From Saxidomus purpurata (lineage: Eukaryota; Mollusca; Bivalvia; Venerida; Veneridae): 64,000 nucleotides of DNA. The stretch spans positions 26,554,415 through 26,618,414 of the forward strand of contig JAFMSR010000007.1 of the NCBI GenBank assembly GCA_022818135.1, read 5' to 3'. Shown in pieces: positions 10,747 through 24,135 of the stretch (its first letter is position 1; every line of letters starts with the position of its first letter). A program made the position numbers and the translations under genes. The notes below the pieces were generated by a model that was not told where the DNA came from, ran no database searches, and saw only the letters and a program-made list of their open reading frames with translations.

Positions 10747-13700
10747 ATATCTAAGCAGTTTATTTATGGTCTTCAGTGTTATCTTTTAGTGGGCAATTAT
10801 TTATTGAATGCCCATATAAACAATGCATGGTAAGGTACAAATTAAAGGATGGTAAATTGCTGTTACTATTGTAATATACTGTGTTTTTTTTCAATTGTTA
10901 ACACTCTGTCTAGTAATTTTGCATGGGTTGGATTCAAGAAATTGTGATTGTCCACTGTTTTGAATGCTGTGTAGATTAGAAGACATTCTGATGTTTTGGA
11001 TGGATATCACAAATTCTGTCTGTTCTACTCTTACACAGCTGGGCGAATTTCAACCAACCTACACATGACTGATCTAGTTGTACATATTGTCGGCATTTGC
11101 CGATTTAGTTATTTTTGGTGAAGTTATTGCCCTTGACTTGCCTCATTTTAAAACTCCTATACCACTCTCTGGATTTCAACCAAGCCATATGTAAGTAATC
11201 AGTACAATGCTTACATTTTTATATCTTCACTGATTCAGCATGCTCGTGCTCAATGACTTTTAGCAGAGGTATTGTCTTTGATTTGTTGTAGTGATCTTTT
11301 TTGTTGTAAACCTGAAAATGTGCTAAAATGTTTCATGTACTCGGGAATTAATTAATCTTCATCCTGCTGGTGGCAATTGATTCTGCCTTTGCATCCAGTG
11401 CAGATCATGATCAACCTGTACATCAGAGCAGTCTGACCTTGATCTTCAGTATTCCCTATCAAGTCTGGTTATTTCTGATGGACACCCCTTTGAACAAGTA
11501 ACGGCTCTGCTGTTAGACAAGAATAGCATTTTAGAAATTTCGTGGGATAAAAGTTGGACTAAAAGTAATTGGATATAAACAATAATGTCATGTGCTGTTT
11601 TTAATACATTTAATATCTCTAGAACGTAAACTTTGAATATTAAAACATTTATCAACACAATATTCATACTATATATAACTAAATATTAAAATATGTATCA
11701 CACCTAAGGGTGTAACTACATTGTTTGTACTTACATAAAGGGGCATACCCTAGATCTAGCAGATAATTTACTCAAAACGTTCAAAGATGAGCTAAATGTA
11801 CTTAAATTAAAAATTAAATGTATTTTTCAATAATATAAATCCAAAAATATTTTTTATGCACTGAACGTCAATATAACATTTCATAATAAATCATTATCCG
11901 CCCCAAATATTACGAAACTAGTGTTTAGGAAGGTTCTACGGAACTATAACCTGTAATACGGAACTATAACCTGTACGATTCTGCTAATTTTACAAACATT
12001 GGCTGGATTTTTTAGCTGAAACTTTTAAGGTTTGGTGGCAGTCCTTTCAAGTATTAAAAACGTCTTGAATTGCCTTCAATTATAGGGAATGCCTCTTTAA
12101 ATACAACAGATTTGTATGCAAAAGCTGGTCAAGACAGTAACCGCAGGTAAAACTACTGTAATAGTTCATAAGCAAAACTAATGTAGTAATGACTAGCTGC
12201 ATGAATAAATCAGACTAATGCGCTTCTGTTGTAATGTCTGAATGTCAATCTTGAATAGATTTTTTATTTGATTAGAAGTAAATTTTGTAAAAATCTGTCC
12301 ATGAGAGCGGATATATAAGCTTGGTATCTTGGACGAGACCCCAGCATGCCTCCTACCATGCCTATACTTAATAAAGTGAGTCAAAAATAGGAGATTTACC
12401 TGACTATAATTTCCAGTCAGGTTAAGCCAGATTGAATTTGATTGCTTGCCAAAAAAGTAGGTTAATCGCGGTGACCAATGAGATCTGTGAGTGCGATTGA
12501 CCTAAAATGTCAATTCCGATTGGTTACACTATTTTAGTAATAATATATGCATCATATTTTTGCCCATGAGTAAATAATCATTGGAATAAAGCTTCCTCGA
12601 AAAAAAATTGCTCAAAATGGCTGTGTATTATTTCGTTGCATAACAAACATACACAATTTACTACCATGTAAAACAAGTGATATTTTATTACCTGCCTTTT
12701 TATATACCAATTCAGAGTACATGTTTACAACCCTAAAATAACATGGTCATGTGATTAACAATTAAATGGTAAACTACATGTATGATGAATATTGCTATTA
12801 CAAAGGTACAACCTTTATTTAACTTAATAAAATGGTCTCTGTTAGTTCACAATACGCAATGGGGCTAACTAGCAAATAAATACTGGGGGAAATACTATTT
12901 CTAAAAAGTAGGTACATGTAATTTTATAGGAAGACAGCTTCAGCTGAACTCTAGATGGGTTCTGCGGGCACTCTGAGCATCTTCCAGGTTCCCGCCACCA
13001 ACTTTCCTATCAAAAACTTTAAAAGCCAGTAATGACGGTAGACTTAAAGACTAACCAACATTAATGGAGTGAGATTTTATCGTCATAATTATCTAACTAT
13101 AATGGACAACTTGTCTGGATTTCATATAGAAGATAAAAATACAGCCACTATATGAATTGGTAAAATAAATGACGAAGTTTGCTTGAAAAAGTGCCATTTG
13201 GAAAGTCTTGTTTGACAACCACTATATAAACTGTTGTCGTTAACACATAAGGGAAGTAGATGGTTCCACTATAATACTAAATCTGCAGTTGACATTACTC
13301 AACAACTTCTGCCAAATATGCTAGTAAAAATGCACTGACTTTAAGGAACCAGGTATCGGCACTGAAAACTAAAAACTGTCTGCTGCCGAGTTCAAACTTG
13401 TATCTTTACTTGTTTCCTTATAAATATTTGTTTTAAAGAATTATGATAGCTGAAAAAGCAGTCTTTGGCACAAGCAAAAGCTATTGGATGACAACTATAT
13501 TCGAGTCAAACAGTAATTTGCTAGCAAGGTTCACAAGCTCTATAAATCAATAAAAAAAGCTACAAGTACACACAACATATATAATGTGGTTGAAAAAGTC
13601 TACATAATGAATAAACAAACTAATGTATCCAGCAGTATGACTGAAGGTTTTGATGTAAACTAAAATAGGCAAGGATATGAAATGTTGGATAGACATACAC

Positions 13701-13985
13701 AAAATTTTGGCACATTCCTCTATAAACCTACAGGCTTGCGCACCAAACAATACTGGCAAGCCACAGCATGCTCATACAGGGGATTTTGAAGTGTATTAAT
13801 TCTCATGCTTTTTAATTGATCCTAATTCTTAATTATGTAAATACTGATGTTAAATGAGCATAAAATACGTTTTTAAGTAGAACCAATCCGAAAATGTTCA
13901 CTTATTAAATGATTATTTAAAAACATCATTGTACATTGAACTTGAAGTGGTGAAAAAATATAAGCAATGCCATGAAACCAGGTTT
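10747..13985. other. Intergenic sequence, no gene seen
   Basis: Low-complexity AT-rich sequence. A perfect 8-bp-stem palindrome (ACCTGACT...AGTCAGGT) lies near 12399-12423, and there is a doubled GGAACTATAACCTGTA motif near 11940-11976. Nothing coding is supported. Confidence 0.4.
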
Positions 13986-14520
13986 TCAACATTATAACCA
14001 ACGAGAGTCTTTTCATTCACAAAAAAATTACAAGTGCCTCGAGCCATTTTCTGGTGTCCAAGTTTCATGGCGATACCTCATTTGCACCTTTAGTTATTGA
14101 CTGGAAACCATTTTTCTATTGTTAGTAACAGCTACCTTGACTCCAGGGACCCTAAATGCAATTCAATTCCAAGGTACATCTCCATATAAGTTACATACAT
14201 ACCAATTTTAATGGCAATACGTCATTCCCAACACAAGTATTTGCAAGAATCCATTTTTCTATTTTTATTAACAGTTACCTTGACCTCGGATGCAATCCAA
14301 AGCTACATGTACATTTCAGCTACCCACATACCATTTCTCATGGTAATACCTCATTCCTGACACAGTTATTGACCAGAAATATTTTTCTTCTATTTTTAGT
14401 AACAGCTACCTTGACCAAGAACCCAATGTACATCTCCATATAAACTAACTACATACCAAGTTTCATGGCAATACCTCATTCCTAACTAAAGTGTTTGACC
14501 AGAAACCACCTGTTTGATGC
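13986..14520. repeat. Tandem repeat, unit about 125 bp, about four copies
   Basis: Repeated blocks of TTTCATGG(C/T)(A/G)ATACCTCATT, CCATTTTTCTATT(G/T)TTA and AACAG(C/T)TACCTTGAC recur at ~120-130-bp spacing. The 95-residue frame at 14156-14443 follows the repeat and is not a gene. Confidence 0.7.
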
Positions 14521-17500
14521 TATGATTTTTAATTTGCTTCATTTTATCATCAAGTTTAGGGTCCTATCTTGCCAAACGTGTCAATGATTACTACAGTTAC
14601 ATACACTAATGTCAATACATGTACCATTATCTATAAAATGATTAGCTTGTTTTAGTTATCATCTTTTTGTTTTAAACCTATGGGAAATCAAAACAAATTA
14701 AGCCATTGTATGCCTGCCAGTAAGATACTTTGCTACATTATGAAAGTCCCAAATCATAGGTGCAAAAAAACATAGCTGCAAACCATAGTTGCAGAGCTTT
14801 AGAAAGTTACCAAGCACATTTTTAGACATTGAGAAAACATACTGAATATTTTAGCCTAACTGCACTTATACAGATAAAGTCAAGAAAAAATATTTCAGTC
14901 CCTCCAAAAATACAGATGGAACTTTTTGGACACAATTCCCACTTAGTTTGCTGATAATTTTGTATGACAAACCAAAGTCATTAATAACTTTAAATTAAAG
15001 TGAGCATTGTAAAGAGCAGCTTTTTAACCTTCACAAACAATTTTTACACTGCAGTTAAAAAACTTGATAATTCATGCACAAAGCAAGCTGGAAATTTTTC
15101 AAAAATCAGATGCAAAGCACTTTATAAAGCTGGCAAAACAATGCCATTCTCTTTTTCATAATCCATTCTCACCGAATACAAAGGTAGAAAAAAAATCAGA
15201 CAAGAAACATCTTGTCTAATTTCAGACAACAGACATATGTATAACCATTAAAGAAGCTTAAAAATTGATACAGTAAACTGAGTAAACAAACATCACCAAA
15301 ACAAACATTTCAGCAGTAACTATAGACTATGGATATAATATCGGTGACAATTCATTTTATTGACTTTCTGTACAATATTAGTAACCTGAGGAAGCTGAAC
15401 ATTCTTCATTGAATTCTACTAACTACTTAAGCGATACATAGCATTTATTTATTTATTTTATTGCTTTGACATGTTACGAGATAACAATATGTATCTGTTT
15501 ACCACAAATGCCCACCTTGATGCATTGAGCTATGCAGAATGGGCCAAAAGTTTTGCCATATAATTTTCAGACTGTTGCTGTGACCTTGAACTTTGACAGA
15601 ATGACCTTGAAATCATTAGGGATCATTCCTTTGTCCCAAGCAATCATCAGAATGTTTTAAAGAGTGTAAGTTGAATGATTCTGGAACTACCGTTTCTAAA
15701 TAACTTTTAATTTAAATTCACAATGACCTTGACTTGACAGAGTGACCGAAGTATTTATCTTGTGAGCTTTTAAAGAGTGTGTGCTAAATATAGCCCTAGA
15801 GTTACACTAGCGTTAATATAAAAGGTTACTGTGATCTTAAATTTTGACCAAGGGATTACAAAATCAACAGTTAGTCATACATTTGAACCCAATGACCATC
15901 ATAAGAAGTTTGAAGAAAGCACTGTAATGAAATACCGTGGAAACAGGCATTAAACATGATAAGGAACTGAAACTAGTTACCGAGTTGCTATCCAGAAATC
16001 ATTCGGTGTAACGACTTACCAACATCAGCAAAACCATGTACCCTTCCTTTTTCAAAAGAGGGCATAAGAATTAGAAATAATACCTGAACTGAGTATTCAT
16101 ATTTTAAGAAGAGGTTGTTGCACTAAAAAAACTGCTGCCTTCACTACTGTAAAAGAGGTTTTATATCACCATATTACTGTTTTATGGTATTGCGACCTCT
16201 GTCAAAATATTTTATCGCAGTCAGTAAATATACAATATGACGTGCTAATATTCCTAAGCTTGAACTTGAAGTCTCCAGTTAAAAGGCTTAATTTGAACAG
16301 CTGACTTTAAACCTACGAGTTAAAGGTGAAACTACACAAAATTTAATGCGCCTCGCCAGGCAGGAATTTTGATCTCACGTCCGGACAGCCAAGGGTCATC
16401 ATCCCCCTCTCCCCAAAAAAAATCCAAACGTAAAAAAAAATTTTTTTTGTGATTTTATTTTTCAACCACTTTCCTTGTTGTCGTCTGGGCGGTTAAGTAT
16501 TTCATTCCCTCTTTTGATTCCAAATGTTTCCAAAATGAAAATCTTTTTCATTGTTAGTATCCGAGTCGATAAAATAAATGAGCGTTCACGTGGGGCGTTC
16601 CATTTTCTAAGGGATAAACTAATCGTTTGCCTAAAAAAGTAAGAAACGGAATTTCTAAGTAATAAGAAAAATATCGAGCCAGTTTTCATAAATAAATATA
16701 ATAAGTTCCATGTGATTTTATCTTGAAAGTGTGTTCAATTTCGATTAGAACTGATTACATTACGTTCAAAGTCACCCCACAAAGTTTTGTAATAATCCAT
16801 GTGTTAGTTATAGGCTATTAAATTTTTGTCGTATGGTTTCGCTTTTGAACATTTTTTATGTTCTCGGGTCGCCAGTCCGATTAACATTGCCCTTCAGACT
16901 TTCGAACTTGACTACTGGTTGCCAGTCCGGTTTTTGTTTCTTTGGGTTCCGGTATTATTCTCCGATACCATGAGCCGATTTGCCATTTCGGTCTTTGATT
17001 TTTGAATGTGAAATATGTTGCTTGTGCTATTACAATAAATCGAAAGGCTTGAAGGCTTTCAAAGTGTAGGTAATGATTAGCGGCCTAAAGACAATCGGTC
17101 CACACATTAAAAATCCTTTAATCAATAACGTGTTACGGCGCCCGAGATATTGTAGCATGGTGTGTTGGACCATTAGGTAAAGACCCGGGTTATTAACTGA
17201 CAGGTTTATTGGGGTATTGGTGGTGCTAATCACGATGTATTGTCTAATTACACAAGAACTTCTTTTGTCATATTTGAGCGATATGGCTTTTTAAAAAATT
17301 GACATTTTTAGGCAACTTTTGGTTGCGTGAATCGGTCCAGCAAGTTAAAAATCGGTCCAGACCGGCAAATTTTCGGTTTTCCTGATCCCTACGCCTCGCT
17401 ACACAAGAACTTGACGAACATCGTGTACATTACTCTGTACCATCTACAAAATTTATGTACCAGCCACAAAATCAAGGCAGTGTCTCTACATCACTGTCAA

Positions 17501-17768
17501 ACGTGTAATAAACAAACTTTACGGTTTAACAATCTACAGTGCAAGTAAAATGTGTAGTAATATCTCTCTAAAAGTGTATGGCTCGTAACTGAAGTAGCTC
17601 CTTGCGTGCACAATCTGACGTATTAATTAACTATTGCAGACTAATACAAATATTGCAAATATTACAACAAATTTATGTGTAGAGAAACAATGCTCTCTGT
17701 TCAAACGGAAATGGAATGTTCAGGATCTGAGTAGAGTTGAATTTACGATAAAATTTGTCATGTGATTT
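14521..17768. other. Intergenic sequence with degenerate repeats
   Basis: At about 15575-15930 there are two or three degenerate units with TGACCTTGA and TTTTAAAGAGTGT blocks, a bivalve tandem-repeat type. An A/T homopolymer block lies at 16430-16450. No gene is supported. Confidence 0.4.
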
Positions 17769-17774
17769 TTTATT
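17769..17774 (-). terminator. Possible poly(A) signal abutting the NUDT9 stop
   Basis: On the minus strand AATAAA follows the TAG stop codon with no base between. If it is used, the 3' UTR would be only a few tens of bases long. Confidence 0.4.
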
Positions 17775-20700
17775 CTACCAATGGGCATCTACACGATTGG
17801 CTGACTTTTTGATAAAGTCTATATGACTTGCGTAAAGTTTCAGATTGCTATCAATGTCCATCCATTGCACATCTGCGGCGTCGTCACCTGAAATACAAGA
17901 AATGAATTAAGTCCTGCACATTGCCATACAGTGTATATACACAACCAGTCACATCTGGCAACCTCAATGAAGGTCACTGAAAATAACTAAGTCATGGAAT
18001 AATTTTCAGGATGACCAAATATTTAAATACAAATATGTGCATGAATTGACTTTCCCGATTTTATAAAATTGCACTTTAACAAAAAAATTTGTTCAGATAC
18101 GTAACATTTCACCAAGAAAGGTCTCGAAGTGAGTTTACAGAGTGGACTGTTTTTTGATACTGATCTGGGATTTTTAGCCAACAAACTTCTGACAAAGTAT
18201 GAAGATTGATAAGAACTTGATCGAACAGGGAGCAGAAATAACCACCCTCAGGAACTGCTAACTCTCACTTAAAAACTCGGGATGGCGACTGGGCTCAAAC
18301 CAATGACCTCAATCTGTGAGAGGCTTAGTTATTATAAATTGACAACCTTAACCACTCTGCCACAGTGGCTGGTTGTTCAATTTTGCCATGCATATATTGT
18401 GCATGGCTTATATCAAAGTCTAACCAATATCATAAAACCCCTTGAAACTGTCTGTACCTGCATGTAAATTGAAAGCTCCTACACCTCTGCCATCTTCATC
18501 ATGGTAGTGTATGGCTTTGGTCTCCATCCAGGCATTATCTGTGTTACGAGGATCATCTACGTATCCTCTATATATCTGCAAATAGTAAATTAAAACTGTA
18601 TTTTACCCAACGATGTCTAACAACATAGTAGAACAATTTTTCAGTTTAAGAGAAGTAATTTAAGTTGTTTTCACCTGGTCCAGATCCCATCGCAAATGAG
18701 ATGATTATCCACCTTGACTGCTTAGCAAAGAACATTTTTCTTAAGATCTACATGATTAGCTGGAAAGAAAGTAAACTCCCACAACATTGGAGAGAGGCAA
18801 TCATGATTACTTTCCAGAATGAAATTGAAGGATCGAAGTAAAACTTTTAGCTCTCGCCCCATAATGTCATTAGTCTCACCAGTGTGGATGTGAGAACCAT
18901 TAAGAGCATTGTGAATCAGCGAATGAAGCGGAACTTGGTGCTCATGCAATTAAGTCGGCAAGAACCAATTCTTGCCAGACCACCTCATGAATAAAAAGCT
19001 TGGGGCTCCATCAAAGAATAGCCTGAAAAGATGGAGCTTTGTCCATGTATCCAAGAAGCTTATAAAAGCAAATGCTGCTTATTGTGGACCACCAACAACT
19101 CTTGACCAGTCGGAACTGCCAGAGCATACATTAGATTAAATATCTTAAGCTCTCGGCCTAGCGGCTTTAGAGGAGAAGATTTTTTAGTTATTTCCTATTT
19201 GTTGCCATAGCAACCAGAGTTCTGCATGGAATGGAATCCATTGAATAACTTTGACAGAGCTTCATGCAATGAACAACCCTGCTAAGTTTCATCAACATTG
19301 ACCATGTGGTTTCAGAGGAGATGTCATTTAAAGGAAATGGTGGACAGACAGACTGATGACGGATGGAATGTGATCCTAAAAGCTAACTCTGGCACTTTGT
19401 GCCAGGTGAGCTTAAAATAGCGAAATACTGAATAACTGCAAACAAAATTAACAGTATCATTAATAGCATACCGGATGTCCCATCTGGAAGAAATTCCTCA
19501 AAACTTCATTGATTCGTATTTTGTCTTCATCAGTTGCTTCTAATGAGTTCAAAGCCTCTTCTCCAAACTCTCGAATCAATGTAGCAGTTCTACCTTCTCC
19601 GGGGTTCACCATCCCCTGAAATACAAAGAAACAATTGTTAACAAAGTTATTCCAGACAGCCTTTACTTGAAACAGAATTAAACATTAATACGTAGCAAGG
19701 GCATTTGCATGGTGACCTAGTTTTTGACCCCATGTGACCCAGTATCAATCGCAAGCTAGAGTTATCTGACCAAGTTTCATGACTGCAGTTTCTATTACTT
19801 GCATATCCTAATTTTTATGATGCAGGATAGATGCCAGATCACAAATAAAAACTGAACATGTGTTTAAAAGATTTTTCTTAGAGCAAGTACAATAATAGCA
19901 TGAAGTTGGGTTGAAAATTGTTTAGTGGTTTATGAGGTGTTGTTTAAAGTTTCTTCTAGTTTTGCCTCTAATGGCTATTTTGTGCAGTGAAGCGGAACCA
20001 TTTCAACAATTTTGGTAGGACCACCCAAGGAACAATCCTGTGAAGTTTGGTTGAAACTGGACAAGTGGTAAAGGTCTAATGATTTAATCAGCCTGTGACA
20101 AATTGTCCGAGTTCCAATAATATTCACTAATTCTTGGAAATATGAAAAATATATAACACGAGTTGAAATGCGTATTAAATTCAAGTTTCTACAGTATAAT
20201 GACTGGTGAATGGCGAACCTCGATGGCTTGACCCACCAATCCCTCTAACTAAAACTGATGGCCCCTTCAAGTTCAAGTGAACAAAGTTTGAATGTATTAT
20301 ATTTTCAGAAATCATTGGTATATAACTGCAACACATGCAATCATATACAGCTAATAAAATGAATTTAACTTTATTTCATTTTACGATGAATCTAAATTCA
20401 TTTAAAATTTGGCAATAGAAGAGCAAAGAAGATATAATTGTTTACCCCGGGTAATGCCCACTCCCCACAATCTCTTCTCTGGATACTGACAAACTGAAGA
20501 ATAGGTTTACCATCTTCTGCTAAGACTTTTTCACCGTTTTCATCCCTTTTCCATCTAAAAATAGATTTACTAGTGTTCTAAATTGTATATACTAGTATAA
20601 TGTACACAAGGCAAAATTTACGTACCCTAAAATAACAATAATAAACATAGTATATGAATGCAACAGGATTACACTGTAATTTTCATAGCTGTGACAAAGA

Positions 20701-23700
20701 ACTAGAAAGTATGCATTAAAAGATATATTTTCAGAGAAGCCCAACTTTAGGCCACCAATGTGGATCAAGAATTAGATCAGCATTCATCAGCATTTCTGTG
20801 AATGCTTTCCTCACAGCGAGACTCGAGTTAAGTTTTTCAATAATTCCATTTTAACAGTATCATTACATTGGTGCACAGAAAAACTTGACTCTTGGTTGCC
20901 TTCAAGTAACTGGTGATCAAGCGGCAACCATCAGTGCTAGGTTTGAACCTACTCCTTTATGCAATCATCAACTTCCTGCTCACAGAGGAACGGTGTTGTT
21001 CAGGGCTTACAGGCAAACACTCAAACAAACAGAAATCGAGTTCGACCCAAACTCTGAGTCAGGGCAACATTTCATCAAAGCATGCAGAGTGCATCCAGAG
21101 GCTATAAGCTTAAAGTTTCTTCATTCGACCAAGCTTACTGTAATTAACACTGCTAATGATAAAACAAATGAATATCAGCATCAAATGATAAGGTGATGAT
21201 TTCAATGGAATTGCAGAAGAACAGAACATTCTCTTAACAGTCATATAAAATGGTAGCAGTACAAAATTAATGTATGTAAAATTTTACCTAGTAACAATAG
21301 GGTCTGCAGCATGGTTAGGTCCCCAGCGTCCTAAACTTCCTCTCCCAGTGCACCCTGTTCGACCCTTTGGATTTCTATGAATGATAATAAACAAAGAACA
21401 TGACTTGTTTTTCTAATGAATTACTGCAATATTATAACTCAAAATTGTGTTTCTATGTTAATTTCAAATAAAATCCTAAGCCAGATGCTGCTGTCAAATC
21501 ACAATTGAAGCCTACAAAAAAGACAACATTTCTTTCTCAAGACTCACCAAGGAACTACTGACATAAATCCTTTCAGCCAAAAAATTCAATGTAATACCAA
21601 AAGTTTATTTATAAATTATACAGTTGTATAGTCTCAAACCACTCTGACTAGTTTCTCTATGCATAATTCACAAAAATAAAACATCTAACAAACAAATGAA
21701 AATTTCAGAAACCATAATAAACCCACCTAATATTGAAATTATTTGCTAAAAATAACCGGTACCAAAACTAGAGCTATCACTTAACATAATTAAAATATTC
21801 TCACAGATTCTCCTCGACACATAAAATGACTTTTCTTATTACTCTTACCGCACTAACTATATTAACAGTTTCATTAACATCTGTGACAAGCTTACTTGAA
21901 ATGCAGCATGTGGTTTGAGAGTTAAAAGTGAACACAAACTTAAGTTATTAATAACACAATTTTTGATCCCTAAATGTGACCTTGACATTGAACCAAGATA
22001 CATGAAATACACACTATGAACATCATCTTGATATGGTGAACATTTGTGTGAAATTCAATGAAAATCCTTCAAGGGGCTTTGGGGATATACAATGTAGTAT
22101 CATGACCTTCAACTCTTAATTGTAATCTTGACCATAACTTAAGCTGGTTAAGTTAGAACATAATCATGTTTTGCATGCTACATTATTAATCGGAACATTT
22201 GACCCAAGTTTCTTGTAAATCTTTCAAATGGTTAGAGATATAGTCTCATGACCTTTGACCCCTAAATGTGACCCCGACCTTCAGCTGCACCAGTCAGGGG
22301 CTATGCACATTGTCTTTATAGATGAACATTTATCTGCACCTTGTCTTGATAAAGATGAAGGTTTGACCCAAATTTGATGAAAATTCAAGGGATATGGAGT
22401 GCACATGATAAAAACAAAAACCCAAAAGTGAAACTTTTGACCTTGAGATGATTGGGTCGGGACATGGGTTTTGCATGTTGCCTTGATGAGATGAACATTT
22501 TTACCAAGTTTAATGAGATTCCTTCAAGGAGTTCAAGAGATATGGAGCAGACACACAAAAATCCAATGACCCCAAAGTGTGACTTTTAGGTGACAGAGTT
22601 GGACAGGCGTCCTGTATGTTGTCTTAATGAGATGAACATTTGAACCAAGTTTAATGAGAATCCTTTAAAGGTTTTTGTGACATGGACAAGAAACCAACAG
22701 ACTGACCAACCGCCCAACTGACAAGCAGACTTATATATACCTATTACTCCCAATTTGTGGAAGTATAATAAAGTCAAAAACAGTTGCAATGTATTAAATC
22801 ATATTTAATTGCAAGTTGTCTGAAGTAAAATGCTGATCATCAAAAATAAACAACCCATCTACAACATTTAAAGTTCAACTCAGGGTTCAGGTAAGCATTA
22901 ATGAGTTTTTTACGAACTTGAATTCTTACCTTGGATACCCGTCAACTACTTCGTGATTTCCTTCATAACTTCTTCTGTTTACTTTGCAAGTCTGTAGATA
23001 TGTCCGATCCGTCGGATCAGGGTTGAATTCTATGCCACTAAAAGGAAATATAGAAAAGCATGTGTGAACATTATTAGAAAATATAAAAGTCATATCTATC
23101 CCATTAAAGGTGCACTATTGAGATAGACTAAAAGCAGGGTTTCAGCTGGCTTAATTCACATCACACGTGAATTTTGGATAAAAATTAGCGAAAACTGCCT
23201 TAGTTTTTAAAAAAAGTCATTTTGATGTATTTTTCCCCCGCCTTAGGGAACCCTGAAAATTAATGTGATCATTTACTGACTGAATGCAGCGTATAATTCA
23301 AGTTAGAGAACTTTTTGGCTACTACTTGGGAGAGGAAATAAATTTTGGCTGAGGGGATCTGGGTAAGGCTTATAAAGCTAATACCAAAGCATTACAATGA
23401 AGGAAAAGTTTATTCATCAAATCTCTTAAGTTTCATTGGCTTAAATTAGTAACTACCTGAAGTTTATTTTCTTTGCGGAAAGTTAAACAATTTTCCTTGT
23501 AAAATAAGATGAAAGTTTTATTTCTGTAAAATCTGTATGAGCTGCATCAAGTGTGGTTTAAAGACAAATGATTTCATCTCCTACCTGGGATCTACAGGAT
23601 CTGCCCATTCTGGTCCTGACATGACCGTTTTACTGGTGAAGTCAACTGGTGCATAATCAATAAATTCTACATTCCAAGGTACTTGATCATCTGAAACAGG

Positions 23701-23964
23701 ACATCGCTTCACATCTGTTGTACGTGGGTAAATTTCCGATCTTGCTTTAGTATGGATACTCACAACATTTCCCGGCGAACTCAACTTATTAGCCGACATC
23801 ATACACTTTGGTCTTGTATAGTTCTGCTTATCCAAGTGACTTCTTGTAGGGCATAAATTATGATGCCCGTTAGCATTTACTGGGCGACTGTTCTTAACTG
23901 ACGATCTTACAACAGACTGTCTAACACAACCTATATAAAATGTTTTTCCTACTCTGTGGCCCAT
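17775..23964 (-). CDS. NUDT9: NUDT9 ADP-ribose pyrophosphatase, seven exons, complete
   Basis: It hydrolyses ADP-ribose to AMP and ribose 5-phosphate; vertebrate NUDT9 is largely mitochondrial. Exons, 5' to 3' on the minus strand: 23964-23585, 23037-22930, 21374-21288, 20554-20446, 19615-19472, 18575-18458, 17887-17775. All have GT-AG borders and compatible phases; the total is 352 aa (human 350). Family landmarks: [15 protein letters not shown] and GPEWADP in exon 1, [17 protein letters not shown] in exon 3, [12 protein letters not shown] in exon 4, and the Nudix box GMVNPGE...REFGEEA across the start of exon 5, then [15 protein letters not shown] in exon 6. The Nudix catalytic acids are kept in the NUDT9-type REFGEE form. 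The first ~85 residues are basic and Ser-rich, as in a mitochondrial presequence. The ATG at 23964 follows TTTGCAG|TTG, so a 5' non-coding exon probably lies upstream. It is not a TRPM2 C-terminus: no channel segments precede it. Confidence 0.93.
18225..18373 (-). mobile_element. tRNA-derived SINE, minus strand
   Basis: On the minus strand it reads GTGGCAGAGTGGTTAAGG (A-box of a Ser/Leu-like tRNA), an extended middle, and GGTTTGAGCCC (B-box). It lies in intron 6 of NUDT9, in the same orientation as the gene. A functional tRNA is unlikely because the arms do not fold cleanly. Confidence 0.6.
18671..18975 (+). pseudogene. Reverse-transcriptase relic of a non-LTR retroelement
   Basis: The plus-strand translation shows retroelement landmarks in order: [10 protein letters not shown] (usual form GPDGI.NE), [14 protein letters not shown] (usual form W..G..P..WR.A) and [20 protein letters not shown] (usual form PISLTS..GK..E.I...R). 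There are in-frame stop codons near 18840-18850. This is the start of an RT domain, inactivated and lying antisense inside a NUDT9 intron. Confidence 0.75.
19140..19415 (+). mobile_element. Tandem-core element, family 3, truncated
   Basis: It carries the blocks GAGGAGAAGATTTTT, TTGCCATAGCAACCAGAGTT, GTGGTTTCAGAGGAGATG and the end TTTGTGCCAGGTGAGCTT, all shared with the fuller copy at 27074-27976. Only the right-hand end is present. It lies in NUDT9 intron 5. Confidence 0.7.
21960..22740. repeat. Tandem repeat, unit about 130-150 bp
   Basis: Degenerate units contain TGACC(T/C)TTGACCCCTAAA(A/T)GTG, GATGAACATTT and ACCAAGTTTAATGAGA(T/A)TCC. About five units fill the intron between exons 2 and 3 of NUDT9. 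No coding potential. Confidence 0.65.
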
Positions 23965-24049
23965 CAACTGCAAATAAACAGTAGATCTACATGAATTAAT
24001 TTAATTGGTTTCATTTTAACCAATTCAATTTACTTATTCAGAAGCGTTT

Positions 24050-24130
24050 GTAGAGATCCTATTCAAATTTCTACTGACAGGATTCGAACCCAGGTCTGAT
24101 GCTCTATCCCTACACCATGGCACTTCCCTT
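24050..24130 (-). mobile_element. tRNA-like SINE head, minus strand
   Basis: The minus strand reads CCATGGTGTAGGGATAGAGC, then CTGGGTTCGAATCCTG, resembling the A and B boxes of a tRNA promoter. It lies ~90 bp upstream of the first NUDT9 coding exon. A SINE head is more likely than a true tRNA because no acceptor stem is evident. Confidence 0.5.
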
Positions 24131-24135
24131 GCTTT

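Noticed and set aside
18225..18373. Functional tRNA gene
   Set aside because: A and B boxes are present but the spacing is long and a cloverleaf cannot be closed; a SINE fits better.
20885..21196. 103-residue plus-strand frame
   Set aside because: Lies in a NUDT9 intron, antisense to the gene, with no recognised domain.
24050..24130. Functional tRNA gene on the minus strand
   Set aside because: Box-like motifs only; no acceptor-stem pairing seen.
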